The notes: generated by a model from the letters alone, not told the origin. DNA of 64,000 bases from Phytoseiulus persimilis (GCA_037576195.1 CM075102.1:13450745-13514744), one strand, 5' to 3'. Positions 35,267-47,804 are shown, counted from the stretch's first letter. Translations and numbers: made by a program.

Positions 35267-37979
35267 AGTCACTCGACAGGAGCCGGGGAGAAGCCAGCTC
35301 GACACCCTATCCTCCGCTGGGCAGACCATCTCACAGACGGACACGGTGGGGCTGGCTGGCGAGCGGACGGTGCGTACGATACGAACTAGCTTGTTAGAGG
35401 ATAGGGCGGAAAAAATCGACGAAGAGCCGTGAAGGGCGGAGAGTTCCTCCGAGAGTCCTTGTCTAATCAAGCCGGAGGAATCAGCGCTGCTCCTGCCACC
35501 GGGGGAATTGAGGCATACGAGACTCACAGAACGAGGACTACATAGTACTCCCTTGTGGGGTTCTAGTGGGGCAAAACAGAAGTGGCGCTATCGTGGCGTT
35601 CGAATCCTTGAGCCGACCCCGCCACGTTCGCCCCCCTTCCTCTCAGGCGATCCAGACCCCCTCCCCTACAAACTCGAGCGTCTCGTGCACTGCCGATTGG
35701 GTGTCGCGACACCGAGTTCGGAGCCCCTGCGCGAGGGGGCAGAAATCCGCGTGGAGCTACGTTCCGGAAGGAAAATCCGGCATGTATCGTGCGTTCCCAT
35801 CTGCGTAGCCAGGGCGAAGACAAAGGCGCCCGCCCTCGACGAGATCGGCAAAGCCCGTGGAAGTCGACAGCGTTCGTCCGACGAAAGGAGACAGATAAAG
35901 GAACGGCTCCCCCCGCTCGTCGGTTAGCTGACCAGCTGACTGCGATGGCTACAATAGAAATGCGGTTAACAGCTTTTCCCCGGTAAATAAGCAGCCCGCC
36001 AGCGGAGTCTTGGATTCACAGGACGACAGGCGCCGCCGCCGCGGCCAATATTGCCTCTTTCTCCTCTCCGTCTCTCTCGTTCGCCGGCTATCTCCATTCT
36101 CGGTCGAGGGAATGGCCCCGGGGCAAAACGTCTTTCTTCGCTGAAATGGAGCCCGAGCACAAGAGACCTTCTTCCAATACGCCGACAAGGGGAGAACATC
36201 TCATGGCGTTGTTGCCGCCTGCTTCGTGCATTGCCCGCTCCGGTCGGTGGTCTGCTCGTTTCGCTTGAGACAGTTCTGATCCCGTCGCACCGGGACACCA
36301 GGCACGCCGAACACCGACGTTCGGGCTGGATGGAAGACGCCGGCTGTACTTTCGAACGCGGCGACCGCCAAGTGCGGCGGCATACCAGTTCGCGATATTC
36401 ACCAGGGTGCTCCAGACCTAGCGAAAACCGGCAGCCTGCATCAGATCTGGATGCAGGCAGCCACGGTGGCTCCGTACAACCGAGTTCCACGGTCCCCGCT
36501 CCAGACATTCGGATACGAGTCTTCCGAGGCGATCCGTGACCGCTCGGCTCCTCTTTGAGTTCAGAGCTTGGAGAACACTGCACGGGGGACCCGGTCTCGT
36601 GCGGCAAACCTGGGGCTATTTTCGGCAGATATTCTCGACTCCTGCGGCTCGGTCGATCTCGATTATACTGCCTGCCAGAGATTCACTGGTGGAACAGCGC
36701 CAGAGTTGCCAAGTCCGAGAATCACAGGTCGAGGTTGTTCAGAAACTCAACTCCTATCTCAGATCGCCCGTGGAATGAGCCAAAGACTCACCTGCCAGGG
36801 TTCCTCAGAGCCGCTCGGCCCGGATTGGGAACAGCGGAACGGAATGCTCTAACCCGGACAATCACGGCTCGAACGCCAACAGCTCGAGGGCAAGTGGAGC
36901 TCCGGGGATTTGATCGGAGCGGCGGCTCTCTGCTTGATTGAATGATGTGGGCCGTGTTCGGAATAACGCGTATCGGCACGCATTCCTCTGTATCCATTCG
37001 TAATCTTGGAAGCTCGCGCCGGTGTTGATTATGAATCGTGCAGCCCCACCAGCGAACCAATGATGTGAGGAAGATCCCGAGTAATGAATTGATATGTGGA
37101 AAATGCGCGTTTCTCTAGAGAGGAACCCTCTCACAGGTCGATCTGAGGTTCTGCCTGACTCCGGATCTTGACGAATCACGGCGCTGAGGTCAACATCTCA
37201 TCGGCTCATATCGCACTGAGGTCGCGGGTTGCCGAGCGAGTATAGTCTCGGTCCACCTCTCAGATGTATGAGACACAATGAAACGAGGCCCCTGTGTGGG
37301 CTTAGCAGCTCGGTAATGACAGCGGCTTAGCGAATACTGCGGAGATCCCTGAGGCCCTGGAGAGCGATGGGCTACAAGGTGTCGTTACGACAATTGCTCG
37401 CAGATCCGAACGCTTACAAAGCTCCAACAGCTTCTCAGATGATCAGTTCCGGGAACGGAGCAGAGCTTAAACTTTGCTGAAGTCTAAAGGAAGCAATCGG
37501 AGCGAGGGCTTCCCTGAGAGGGCTCCACAACCTCTGCGTGGGTTCAGCGCGGAACCGATGTTCCTGGACGGGAACTTGCTTCCGGATCCAATCCACGTCT
37601 CTGCATGCGACATCCGAATCTCGCAAAATTCGACATGATAGCACATGATTCCAATGAACATTTCAGGCGAATCAAAAAGTTCGTGACATTCCTCCAGCCC
37701 AAGTTTGAACTTCCCGCGCTCTGCACGAGAGCCGTCTGCGCGTGCGGCTGCTAGCTAATGTCCTATGCGCAATCAATGATTATTATCAACCCGTACGCCG
37801 TTTACGGAGATGTCGTTCAGTGTGTAAATTGAGAACGATTCAGGAGTGGGGGTTGGGAAGAAGCTTTTTCAACACACCACGCTCTCCTTCTACCGCGAAG
37901 GCTCCAAGACAGTGGTGATCCATCGGAGGACATAAGCGGTACAAGCGAACAGTGCGCGCATCGAGTACGGAATCGTTGA

Positions 37980-38375
37980 TGTCGAAGTTGAAAATTGGTC
38001 GTTCCGACCTCGAACTCTGGAGAATCGCCCTCTCCATGTGAACCCGACTCTAACCATGAAAGAAAACGGAGCTTGGAGACGGGGAAATTGTCTTCCGGCA
38101 GAGCTCAGACAGATCGACTCGAGTCCCCTCTTTAAGAGGAAACTTAAGGAATACTTATCTCAGAATGTTAATGACAGACTGAAATTCTTCCGAGGTGAGA
38201 CTCATGTAAACAAGAGAAAAACAACTCCTCCTGTAAAGAATGTCATCCGCAGGACAACACTATCTCCACTCGGCAAGATAATGTCTGCGGTTTTATGTTT
38301 GAAGAGTTACGCGCTGTAAATTACCCAATGCCATACCGAAGGGAAAATAAACTAAGTGTTGTTGTTATCAGAAAA
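37980..38375 (+). mobile_element. Non-LTR retrotransposon 3' end (CR1/Jockey-like)
   Basis: The plus-strand frame that stops at TAA 38317-38319 contains GAWRRGNCLPAELRQIDSSP followed by LFKRKLKEYL. This matches the very C-terminal block of Jockey/CR1-type LINE ORF2, consensus W-N-S-L-P-x-x-L-R, then F-K-x-x-L-K-x-Y-L. The canonical Asn after Trp is displaced by a few residues. After the stop comes a short 3' region containing AATAAA near 38347 and a (GTT)n run near 38357, like the simple-sequence tails of several LINE clades. No reverse-transcriptase motifs are recognisable upstream, so this is probably a 5'-truncated copy. It is on the opposite strand to the other LINE remnants. Confidence 0.7.
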
Positions 38376-40820
38376 AAGAAAGTCACCAACTCCCCCTTGT
38401 TTCCTAATGTTTCATTTCTCCCGACTCTTCGACCCTGACTTGCCTTTGCTCGTGAAGCCAGTGCTCGGGTGTTTCTGTGGATAATCATAGGAGCGCCCTC
38501 TTTCATGGAGACGGGATGAAACGGATTTTACGAGTTGTGGTCTGGTGGATTCTCGGGAGCGAGGTGGAACGCGGTGGAGGAGACTCTCACCCCTACGAAT
38601 CCCCGGTGTGACCAGCCGACCACTTTGAGAACGAACACGAATTCGGTAGCGAAGCGGGTGGTTCCACAATCTCTAGGCTAACCAGAAGTAGGAACGGGAA
38701 CACATCAATGTCATCCGGATCCAGCTCGTTCGATACGATCCGCCTAAAGTCGACCCAGCCCGGCAGAGTCGGAAACGCTTACACTTGGCTAATTCCAGAT
38801 AACAGCTGCCTGCCGCTCTGCGGAGAATTTATGCGATTCCCCAACTTTTCTGCTCCTTTGATCTCGGAAAACTTTGCTTTTTGCGCTAACCTCACAGATC
38901 CGTGCGCCGTGTGCTGGAGCAGGCATGGATGGAATTCGGGTTTGTCAGCAGTCAGCTTACGGAAGCTTCCTTTCAGCTGAATGAACGTTGCGTCCTCGGC
39001 TCCTCTGCCGGCCACAGCGAATTTCCTGTTCTCGACAATTTCATTCATTTGTGTCCCGATCTCCGTGGCCACCATCTCGTTCCCTATCAAGTTCAAGTTA
39101 CGTGCGCTGACTAGAGCTGCTTCTCTCCCGTCTCTCACGTGATTCGTCCCCGGGCAGCCGAGGAGTCGGCGACGTCTTCGATGACGTATTGTCATCTGAC
39201 TCGATGAGGATGATGACAGGAAAGACCTTGGAGACGATGGCTCGTCAAAACCCGCCAAAGATAGAATATTCAAGTCCAACAAAAGACACGGTTGAGAGAA
39301 TTTTTCGCAGCATCCAGCTGCTGCCGCTGATGATTACAATAATCCCCCACGTCAACTACTCGACGGAGCGGCCAACGATCAGGACGTTATCGCGGCCGAC
39401 GCGGGGAAGTTCGGACTTGGTGGCCGGAGAACGCTGTTGAGCCAGGAGCAAGTCAGCGAAGCGGCCGCCGCACGTGCGTGTATGCATTCAAGCCCAGCCA
39501 GCAAGGGAAATCAGGAAAGCAGGAAGCTTAAGTGGCAGCAGGACGGAGGACGCGGTGTCTGTTGCTCGCCGTATTGCTTTCGGGCGTCTCGGGTTTCATC
39601 ATCGTCCTCCTGATCATGGCTCGTAACTCCACTTAGCGGAGTCTGTAGACGCTGAGAGAGCGGTGCGAATAAACGGCAAGAAAAAACGATCCCGTTCGCT
39701 GCCGGAGGGAGCATCTGCCTCGCAGTGACTTCCCCGCTCGGGACGGGAGCGCAACGTCTCGGGAGTCTCCCACAATTGTTCCGGTCGAAGTCGGATTCCG
39801 GAATCACGGGCTCGGAAGCGCGCGGGTGACGAGTCGTTCCTCGCTCAGCCGACGGTGAGCGCGCGTTGAGGAATTCCTAGCCCGAGCCATGAACGGCGTT
39901 TTTCGTTGCGGCAGAAGCTTCGTCGAAGGCTTCCGACTCTGTGTCATCTGCAGATATCGTCGACTGTGCTCGGTCGGTTCCATCCCGAGCATACAGTATG
40001 CTAATCATTCGGAAGCCGACTCACGATGTCAATTAGTCGAACGATGAACAACTCCGGCTCCGATGTCCATTGAGCGACTGCTGCATAGGCCGCTTCGATC
40101 GATCCCATCATCGATTGCCGTCAAGGACGAGCATCCTCGAGCTTTGACGTGCTTCCCTCTCCCACGCCGTGCGTTTTTCTCCCCGGTTCCAAGTGATGAT
40201 ACGGAAACCTCGGAGCGGATATGTGACTCCTGGATTTCCGAACTGAATAAAGTTTCTGTGAAGGTACGATGCAACGCGACTGCGACATCGGAACGAACTG
40301 AGGTCTTGAGCCCTCACTCAGAACTCTTCAGCTCGGAGAAAAACCTTCCGAACGGAGTTTTTGGACTCAGAATTACGGCCTAAAACCTCCTCGGAGCCAA
40401 TCATCCACATCATAGGGGGCCGACTTTCCCTCCGAATAAAATGAATCCATGACTCCACATGGTCGCAGGAGAAGTAAAATGTTTCCGGGGAATCCGGAGC
40501 ACAGATCATTTCCTCCGATGGGGAAAAGCGAGCTAGCTCGGGCTGGCTGACTGTTGAGCTATTCATCCCTGAAGCCCTTCGTGCAAGCTCCCATGGAAGG
40601 CCATCGGGTGGCGCGCGGTGACTAGCTGATACTTTTCAGATTTCAAACTAGCCTTTACTTTCATCTGAGGTGTCTCAAACCGGGAACTGGATACTTTCCG
40701 GATTCGCTATTCCGAGGGCGGTTCTTGTGCTCATCGCAAGATCTGCCTGACGCGATGACGATGCGAATTCGGCTCAGAAGCTCAGAGTACTTCTTGAGAA
40801 AACTCTCGGTGATTGAATCG
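38376..40820. other. No supported gene
   Basis: Overlapping short open frames on both strands, the longest 167 codons (minus strand, 38779-39282), without recognisable domains. No repeats or RNA genes were seen. Confidence 0.4.
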
Positions 40821-40822
40821 GT

Positions 40823-41836
40823 TTATGTCCCGGCTCTCCATCGCAGTCGGAGCCGTCTGTGACCGAGCTGCACGTCAGGCGATCGCGATCGTGCGAGGTC
40901 GGCTCTTTCCATCATCGTGCATATTGTTTCGATCCCGGGCTGGAAAGCGAATAGAAGTGAACTGCGGCGAAAATCTCCGGAAGGAACCTGTCTCGTCATG
41001 GCTAAAACTCCAATAGCGTTGTTGCCGTCGAAATATCGCGATGTCACCTCGCTCCCGACAATGAGCTCATACCCACCGCACGATGACGTACAATAGAGTG
41101 TTTTTTTTTTTTTCCGGGATGTGGAAGCTTCGGTAGGCCTCGTATGTCGAGTTGGCCCCAGTAGGTCCTGTGACAATTCTGACTGCTTGACTGAGCGCCC
41201 TCTTCTGTGTTCTATCCAAAGGTCCTTTGTCTGTACTTTCTTCGTGACTGCGCAGCGACTGCACTCGACGTTCCTATAGGCGATCTTGTAGCAGGGATTC
41301 TCTCCGCGAGAGGAAAAACTCGGCAAACGAAGCCTGCCGCTCCCAAAACATTTGTGAAAACATTTTTGAAGAGGCATTCGGCTTAATTCCGGGCTACGCA
41401 GAGAGGCCGTTTGTCGGAAAACAAGAGACCTGCAGGCTGGCTTCTTCCGTTGCTCATAGTTCACCCTCTTCAGGTCGGCCGGGAATCGAACCCACGACTT
41501 GCCTCCAACGGAGCCGCGCTTTGACTGGCGAGCGCGCGAAGTCTCCGGCGGTTCACAGGGCGCAAACAACAAACTGAAGTTCAACTTTGAGTGAGCTCGA
41601 ATTTCTCTCTGTCGCCCGTGTCTCCAGCCAGCTGTGCCGTTACCTTTAGTGGCGAGCGCACTTTCTATGAAAATCAACGCTTCGCAACGGGGGCTATGGA
41701 ACTTGATGCAAGTTTTACATTTTCCCGCACAAACTGAAAAGGAAGAATGCGACTCTCCGAACGCAAATATTTCATGCGCGTGGCCTAAGGTCTGAGACTG
41801 AACCTCACAGAACTGAAACGCGCCTACGGGGTCCAA
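40823..41836 (-). CDS. Longest open frame in window (337 codons), unknown
   Basis: A minus-strand frame stays open for 337 codons. By a rough stop-frequency estimate, a frame this long is unlikely by chance in 64 kb of this base composition. I see no signal peptide, membrane segment or domain. The composition is rich in Arg, Ser and Cys. Two facts argue against a functional protein: the frame runs through a tRNA-like SINE head (41472-41545) and through an A-run (plus-strand T13, 41101-41113) that encodes a Lys run. It could be a chance frame inside a mobile element or an exon containing an inserted SINE. Confidence 0.25.
   Translation of the reverse strand: MDPVGAFQFCEVQSQTLGHAHEIFAFGESHSSFSVCAGKCKTCIKFHSPRCEALIFIESALATKGNGTAGWRHGRQREIRAHSKLNFSLLFAPCEPPETSRARQSKRGSVGGKSWVRFPADLKRVNYEQRKKPACRSLVFRQTASLRSPELSRMPLQKCFHKCFGSGRLRLPSFSSRGENPCYKIAYRNVECSRCAVTKKVQTKDLWIEHRRGRSVKQSELSQDLLGPTRHTRPTEASTSRKKKKTLYCTSSCGGYELIVGSEVTSRYFDGNNAIGVLAMTRQVPSGDFRRSSLLFAFQPGIETICTMMERADLARSRSPDVQLGHRRLRLRWRAGT
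41067..41264 (-). mobile_element. Possible LINE reverse-transcriptase thumb fragment
   Basis: In a different minus-strand frame from the 337-codon ORF, LDRTQKRALSQAVRIVTG is followed by STYEAYRSFHIP. The spacing and residues resemble the post-RT segment of Jockey/CR1-type LINEs (Q-x-x-A-L-R-I-I-T-G, then a short helix ending in L-x-I-P). The A-run of the SINE-like unit lies inside this frame. The match is short, and the SQAV insertion inside the block weakens it. Confidence 0.3.
41101..41113. repeat. T13 run (A-tail on the minus strand)
   Basis: Thirteen T residues on the plus strand. Read on the minus strand this is an A-run about 360 bases downstream of the tRNA-like head, as expected for a SINE tail. 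Confidence 0.85.
41472..41545 (-). repeat. tRNA-derived SINE head
   Basis: On the minus strand, GTCAAAGCGCGGCTCC resembles a RNA polymerase III A-box region. It is followed at tRNA-like spacing by GTGGGTTCGATTCCCGG, a perfect B box inside a T-arm-like sequence. No acceptor stem can be formed with the 5' side, so it is not an intact tRNA gene. With the A-run at 41101-41113 it would make a SINE of about 440 bases. I did not find a second copy in this window. Confidence 0.5.
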
Positions 41837-41841
41837 GTCAA

Positions 41842-41861
41842 GGGGGGGGGGGGGGGGGGGG
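41842..41861. repeat. G20 homopolymer
   Basis: Twenty consecutive G residues, followed closely by GGGGAGGGGGGCGC. Its G-rich flank recalls the tracts inside the hAT ends at 18.2 and 19.2 kb, but no TIR sequence is visible here. Confidence 0.9.
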
Positions 41862-41864
41862 TCT

Positions 41865-44800
41865 CAGGGGAGGGGGGCGCAGAACCTGGATGGTTCAAGA
41901 ACAATGATTCTCTCGCCAACCCCGAGCTCAGCTTCCGGAATTCAAACGAGCTGCTTACTGAAAGATTCTCGAGAGATTGTGAACATCGTAATGGTCTTCT
42001 CCTATCCTCACAAACTTCACATTGAGCTCCTCCCTCAGAACTCTATTGACCGAGTCTCATCCTCCGCACGAGGTTTCGGAGCACGAGGAGGCTCTGGAAT
42101 CAAAAATCTCAAGAACTGCTCGATCGTGGCAGCGCGGTGGTGGGAGAACAACACGCCTCTCGACACCTCCTCAGACTCATCCCGAGCTCGCGTCCTGTGG
42201 TGACGGAGGTTTTCGGCATGGAGCGAAGTTGAATTCTGAGCAACGATGCGGACATGGCCGTTATCAATCGGATCCTTCCGCTAGTCGGCGCCTACCGGTT
42301 CGATTCCCGCCCTTTTGATCTCCCGGGATTCAGCCAGCGATGTTTGCTTCACGGACCGGCTCTGAAAACGTTCACGTTGTAGTTCGAGATCAGGTAGTGT
42401 CGGTGACATTTCTGCACGAATGGCATCATACTGGACCGTTCATTTCATCGGGTTGGATGAACCTCAATCGGCGGCTGTCCAATTTGAACTCGCTTGCTTC
42501 GCGATCATGAACATTCCTCAAAACTTCCGCAGTATCAGCTCGGACTTGGCTCGGACTCGATTCTCGAGATCTGCTGAGAAGCGAGGAGTTCGACGGAGTC
42601 TTCCGATCGCAGTGATCTCTCAGACGGTCTCTCAGCGACTCAGCGAGTTTAAACTCCGATCAAGATACGAGAGCAAAGGAGCTCGCGATGGAGGCCTCGA
42701 AGGGAGTCTATAATTAGACGGCCAGAAACAAGTCGGGCATGGCCATAGCCGCGAGCTGCCTCCGTTTGTGGTTCCACGATTTCCGCTCTCCCGAGTTCTC
42801 CTCAGCTCTCAATATTTCGAGAAGATTCCCCGACTGCAGACGCTCCTCCGCGGTCTGCCATCGATTTCAACTCCGAGCGGGTATAACTGCTGTTGAAAGC
42901 TTGCTCCCAGCGCGCCTCGTTTGCAGGCGTGCAAGAGGTGTCGCAAGAATTTCGAAACGACTTAAGAGATTGCCTCCTGTTCCGCTTTGCATCTCCCTCT
43001 AACCCGCCGCGAGCGCTTCCCTACAGCGATAGGATAGTCCCCGTCGACTACATCAGTTTCAGGGAGCCAAGCCCGGTTGACCTCTCGACCAGTTTCCCTG
43101 GCTCGGGCTTTCGATTGTTCCATCTCGGAACGCGGGCATCCAGAGTTGTCAAGTTTGGGACCATGAGCTCGGTCCTGTGTCAACAGGACCCGAAATCCGA
43201 ACCGACGGGACAGCCGATTGGACAGCGCAACGTGAAGCAAAGCGCGGAGGGAAAGCGGAGGTCGGACTACATCTCTCGGGCCCTGGTTGCATACGTCCGC
43301 GCGACGAGACTAAGAGGTGAGCCGCGAATGAAGTTCAGACAGCGAGGAGTCGAGGCACTTCGCGGAGCTCGGTCCGAACGCGATGTCTCAGATCGCTGTC
43401 GACTGAAATTCTGTTCGAAACATATCCGTAGTTGTAAGTAGAGACAAACAAACATCCGTTGAGTCTTTGCATCGCCTCCGAGATTCGGAAGATCCCTCCG
43501 CTTGCTAAGTTTGTCTCCTTGGAAGCTCTCGTCAGGAGCTCAACGCGATGTCGGGATGTCAGAGTTCGTGAGGAAGAACTCAAGTTGTCGGTCTGTTCAA
43601 CTCATCACCCCGGTGAGGCCGTCGCACTCTTCCACCCAGGCATCAAACAGATCGATTGAGGCAAATAAGCTCCATTTTCGCTTCTTGCAACCAAGCCCAT
43701 TGTGCCTTGATTCCTCCTCCCTCGGCCGTCCCGCCGCATCGGTATCCTGTTACTCCGGGAGATCGCTGCAGCGCGAGGAGTTGAATCGGTTCGTGACTGG
43801 CGCGGTCATCCTACGATAACTTGCCTCGAGGAAACTCCATTATCATTATTATTCCACGGAAGGTATTTCATGGAGTATTTTCAGACGAGTTCCCGGTCTC
43901 CATCGAGTTCTTGTCTCGAATGTTCCGTATCGCGACGCGCGAGCGCATGCGCGTGCAAACCGATGCGTCCAGCGGCGGCGGAAATCCTCGAGTCGAACGC
44001 GAGCGGCACCGGATGCGCATGCTGTACTACGCCGGTAACGATCGGAATGGGCCAGGTGATGAGCTGATGAACAGATTCTTGTCTCTCTGAGGAATCCAAG
44101 GGCTGGTACACGGATAGAATTAGGTGCTGTACCGAGTGGCGATGGCAATACTATGGGTGCTGGCCCGAGTGCCCTTCGTTTGTCCCTCTTCCAGCCTTCC
44201 TTCTATTACCTAGCGAGCCGAGAGACGTCTCAAATGGCTTTGTCTGTTCATTTGGTCACTGGCTAAATTGATGCAGCCGCTTAATTGGTTAGCTGGCCGG
44301 TGTTTCCCCGCGTGGCGCTCCCGTCGCTCGCCCGTGGTGGAGTCTCAAATTCTTAGCGGATGCCGCATTGGGGACTGTTGGTTCGTCGACTCGCTCTGAG
44401 CGCTATCCGAAGAGCCGACGGCCCTCCCGACAGGAACGATGATTCGAAGCCCCGGAAAAGTGGAAAATCAGGACTGCTTTCTCGTCGGACGGCCAGCAGC
44501 CGGACGGATGGATAGATTCGGGATCCTGGCCACACCCATCAACCGCTCGGATTAAACTCTCTCTCCTCGCAAGCTGTCGAAATCGATTCCGCGCAACCTT
44601 AGGAAAAATTCTGTCTTCGGAGCTCCTCCGGGCTCGCCTTCCCTCTCTCTTCAACCCAACCTCCATTGACAACGGCGGTCACCGAACGACCCGGAGTGGA
44701 TTGCTGCGGACGGCACACTTCTTTCGTCGACTCGATGAACACTGGGTTGGTGGCGATGGCCGGCAACGACGGGCCAGCATTGTCGCTCGCCGCCTTCGAC

Positions 44801-47800
44801 CAAGGCCTTTTTCATACGGGGAGGTCACTTCCCTCGACTTGATGTCAGCTCGGAGTTAATTGACCGCCATCGCGGTTAATGTCAGCGTTTCCTCGGCCGC
44901 TTCTGCCGTCGTTGCTGCTGACCGGGCCGGTCGCGAAGGTCCGTGACAGGAGGGCGGAAAGATAGAGGGGCAGGAGGCCGAGGAACACAGGATTGGGCTC
45001 CGATTGGGTCTGGAGCGGCCCCGGAACTCATTCACAGCAACGGCACGACATCACTCGGATGTAGATTTTGCGCGACGAATACCTTTCCGTGTTTCAACTC
45101 CGAATAATGAGTGCTCGATATTCCTAGATCAACGCAGAACGCGTCTTCCTCGAAAACTTGTAAGAAAGTCTAGTAAATTCGCGGAAAATCCCCGACCCAC
45201 TCACGAGCATCCATCGAGTTGTGTTTGAGTTCGGGCTGGACTCCGATCCGACTTGAGGGGAGAATACGTTGCTTGAGCGAGGAGGGAGGAGAAAGAGGAA
45301 ATATCTGAGGTCAACTCATAACCGGAGCACTCTGTGATCGGCGGTTCCCAAGGCGCTGCAGACTCAGATGATCCCTGGCGCGGTTCTGGCCCGACGAACC
45401 CTGAGCAAGGCTGAGGTTGGGATGGCGATGGGAAAAAGCGACAGGCAACGAGCAGAGGAGCAACGGGAATAGAAGGGGCTGGCAGAAGGAGCCATCTGAG
45501 TTTTTTTCTTTCTCACCTATCAACCAGAAGCCCTTCAGCACTTTCCACTTTGGGCTTGCTTTCCCTATCGCCAGCGAATTGTGCGTTTGGGTCATATATC
45601 TTCCAAAGTCACTCAGTGACGTAGCTCGGCGGTCCGATACTCTGCTGCTCGCCTACCCGCCAGTCTGGCTCTAACCAACCAAGCCGCCGCGCGGGCGGTC
45701 GGAGGTTCAAGCCGGCCGGCCGGTAGTCAGAGTGTTTTCTTCTTCTATTACGCTCGCCCTTTGCACCGCCCGCCCGCCCGGTGAGGTTAGCGGCCAGTTC
45801 TATGGGAACGACGAGGTTTGTTTGTTCCTGCCGCTGGCTCTTCGAACCGGAAGAGCTCCCTCCGTTGTTTAAAAATTCCTCGGCTGCGCGTGCGCTCCTT
45901 TTTCCCATCTGCTCTTTCATCCTCGCAAGCATGGCAGGTGGTGACGCCTGGCGCCGTCAACGCCCGCGGCTTGCAGCCGATTCATGACGGCGCTTATCCA
46001 GGGGAGGCGAACTCAGAAGTTCCACGATGTCTCCCGGGTTTTTCCTCATACTCGTCGAGCTCCCAGTTGCCGCGGCCCCCTCGGCGGCTCTCCTGGCAGG
46101 ATCGTGGGCTGACTTGTTCCGGGGTAAGATTTCAATATCCTCCGTCCTATTCCGGTCTACTGGTGTGCCGTCGTCGCATGGCTCGCTGTGATGCAACAAC
46201 AACAACGACATCGATCGATGCGAAGGACATCTTCTCTGCGTCATCGCACATATTTTCTCGCGCGAGCAGAGAAGCTTCTTACCTCATACCTGAGAAATTC
46301 TGTTATCCGCTCGCGAGATCCTACCGACGTCACGAACTCGGATTTTTATACCTCATGAAGGGAGACGGATACTTGGAGCATGCAGGCCCGACTTGGTGGT
46401 TTTTGCCGGGCTGAAAAGTGAGCTGGCAAGTGATCCTGACGGATTTCCGCACGAACCCGGCCCATGGCCTGGACTTTTCAACGTGATGCGATGCAGGATC
46501 CTCGTTTGTTCGCTGCCCGAGGGAAAAAGAGAGGGAGTTCGCGAGATTCCCAATGGTACCTGATACTTCTGCCTTGGCGGGTGGGAGAGCCTCGTGGAAC
46601 AGGGAACCTCGTGTTGACTTGTATCGGGAGGAAGAGCTTGACTTGTGCTGCCCGGTGGTGGATCCCAGCGTGAGGATCGCGGTCGGTCGTCGGCGGTTGA
46701 GGTGTCAGCCCAGAACTTGCGGACATCTTCATCATCACTCTGGGCAAACCGGTGGACTGAGGAACTGACTTCTACATCTGTCGCAGGGAAACACCCGCGG
46801 AAAATCAGCTTCGGGGAATTTACGAATTCGTTCTGTGTCCATTTGAGATTCCTGAATGCACACTCGTCTGCGCATACTCAGCCCGCTCTGTGTGCAGTCT
46901 GGTTCGATATGTCCGAAGCCTCTTCAAGCGAGAGAATGCAGTCGTCGACTTAGATAGTCGAGCTGCGGGGGGCAGGGGGGATGGTTGTCTCTCTAATTCA
47001 CGCTGATGAGGCGTGAAGAAAACTGGCGAGCGAGAAATGTGTAGGGGACGACTTCTGAGAATATCTGCTGGTACCGCTATTCCGATGGAACATCTCTGCG
47101 CTCATATTGCTCCTCTGATCGTGTTTGTCCACTCTGAGTTGAGCAGTTTAAGTAATGGTTGTACAGATTCAGGTTGGAACAAGGAGGGTCCCTCCACCTT
47201 CCCCTCTGGAAATCCTCAAGCTCCCAGACCATCCAAATCGAGAATCATGATTCCCGCCAATCAATCGTCAATCAAGAGCGGAACTTGTATGGAATGGGAG
47301 CTTGAGGTTTTGATTGTAGGCTCATTGTCCCTCTTTGGACCTCGAATGAAATGAAGAATCAATTGTTGGTCGAGTTTCCCAGGGAGCAGCTTCAGTTGAC
47401 CGCGTCCTGAGCCTGAAGTTCGATAGAAATTGATGCGAAACTTTTGCTGGGAGGATGTTTGCGTGATTCCAAGCACAGCATACCTCCATTGTGTTGCCTC
47501 GGTGTCAAAGAGTCAAGAGTTCCGACGGACATGAATTACGCTTCTCAGTCCAGAACACACTTTTCGAGTAAGACCAGAGAAATTATTCCGGAAGCAGCCC
47601 GTGTGAATGGTGGTATCCATCGTCGTCGAAGTCGCCGGGATAAAAGCCCTCTGATCTGTTTGAGAATGCAGAAACTGCGATCAGGTTCTTTCTCGGTACG
47701 GAGTGACGCAACAGAAAACCAGAGACTGGGTCACCATTATTTGAAAACAAAATGCGATGAGATCGCTAGAGCCGTCATTGATTGCCCTTGAACCGCCGTT
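41865..47800. other. No supported gene
   Basis: About 6 kb of overlapping short open frames, the longest 198 codons (plus strand, 45818-46414), without recognisable domains. A B-box-like GGTTCGATTCCC occurs near 42297 without an A box. CAGTGACGTAGCTCGG near 45615 resembles the CAGTGGCGTAGC ends of some DNA transposons, but only one end is seen. Confidence 0.35.
43943..43952. promoter_or_regulatory. NRF-1-like palindrome
   Basis: GCGCATGCGC is a perfect 10-base palindrome matching the core of the NRF-1 binding site common in animal housekeeping promoters. A related GCGCATGC occurs about 70 bases downstream near 44014. No gene start could be tied to it. Confidence 0.25.
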
Positions 47801-47804
47801 TCAG

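Larger units (their letters stand above)
26870..37900. other. No supported gene across about 11 kb
   Basis: Open frames here reach at most 213 codons (minus strand, 35966-36607) and lack recognisable domains. Microsatellites are listed separately. CAATATGGCGGG near 32497 and GAATATGGCGGA near 27570 share a short AATATGGCGG core, possibly YY1-like sites. I see no mobile element or RNA gene. Confidence 0.4.

Noticed and set aside
35966-36607. 213-codon minus-strand ORF, overlapped by a 162-codon plus-strand ORF
   Set aside because: Arg- and Pro-rich readings on both strands with no recognisable motif look like GC-rich composition rather than coding sequence.
42290-42325. GGTTCGATTCCC B-box-like sequence
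   Set aside because: The T-arm does not pair and there is no A box or acceptor stem, so it is not a tRNA gene.
46998-47030. CTGATGAGGCGTGAAGAAA, resembling hammerhead ribozyme core pieces
   Set aside because: No stem II can form between CTGATGA and GAAA, so the fold is not possible.
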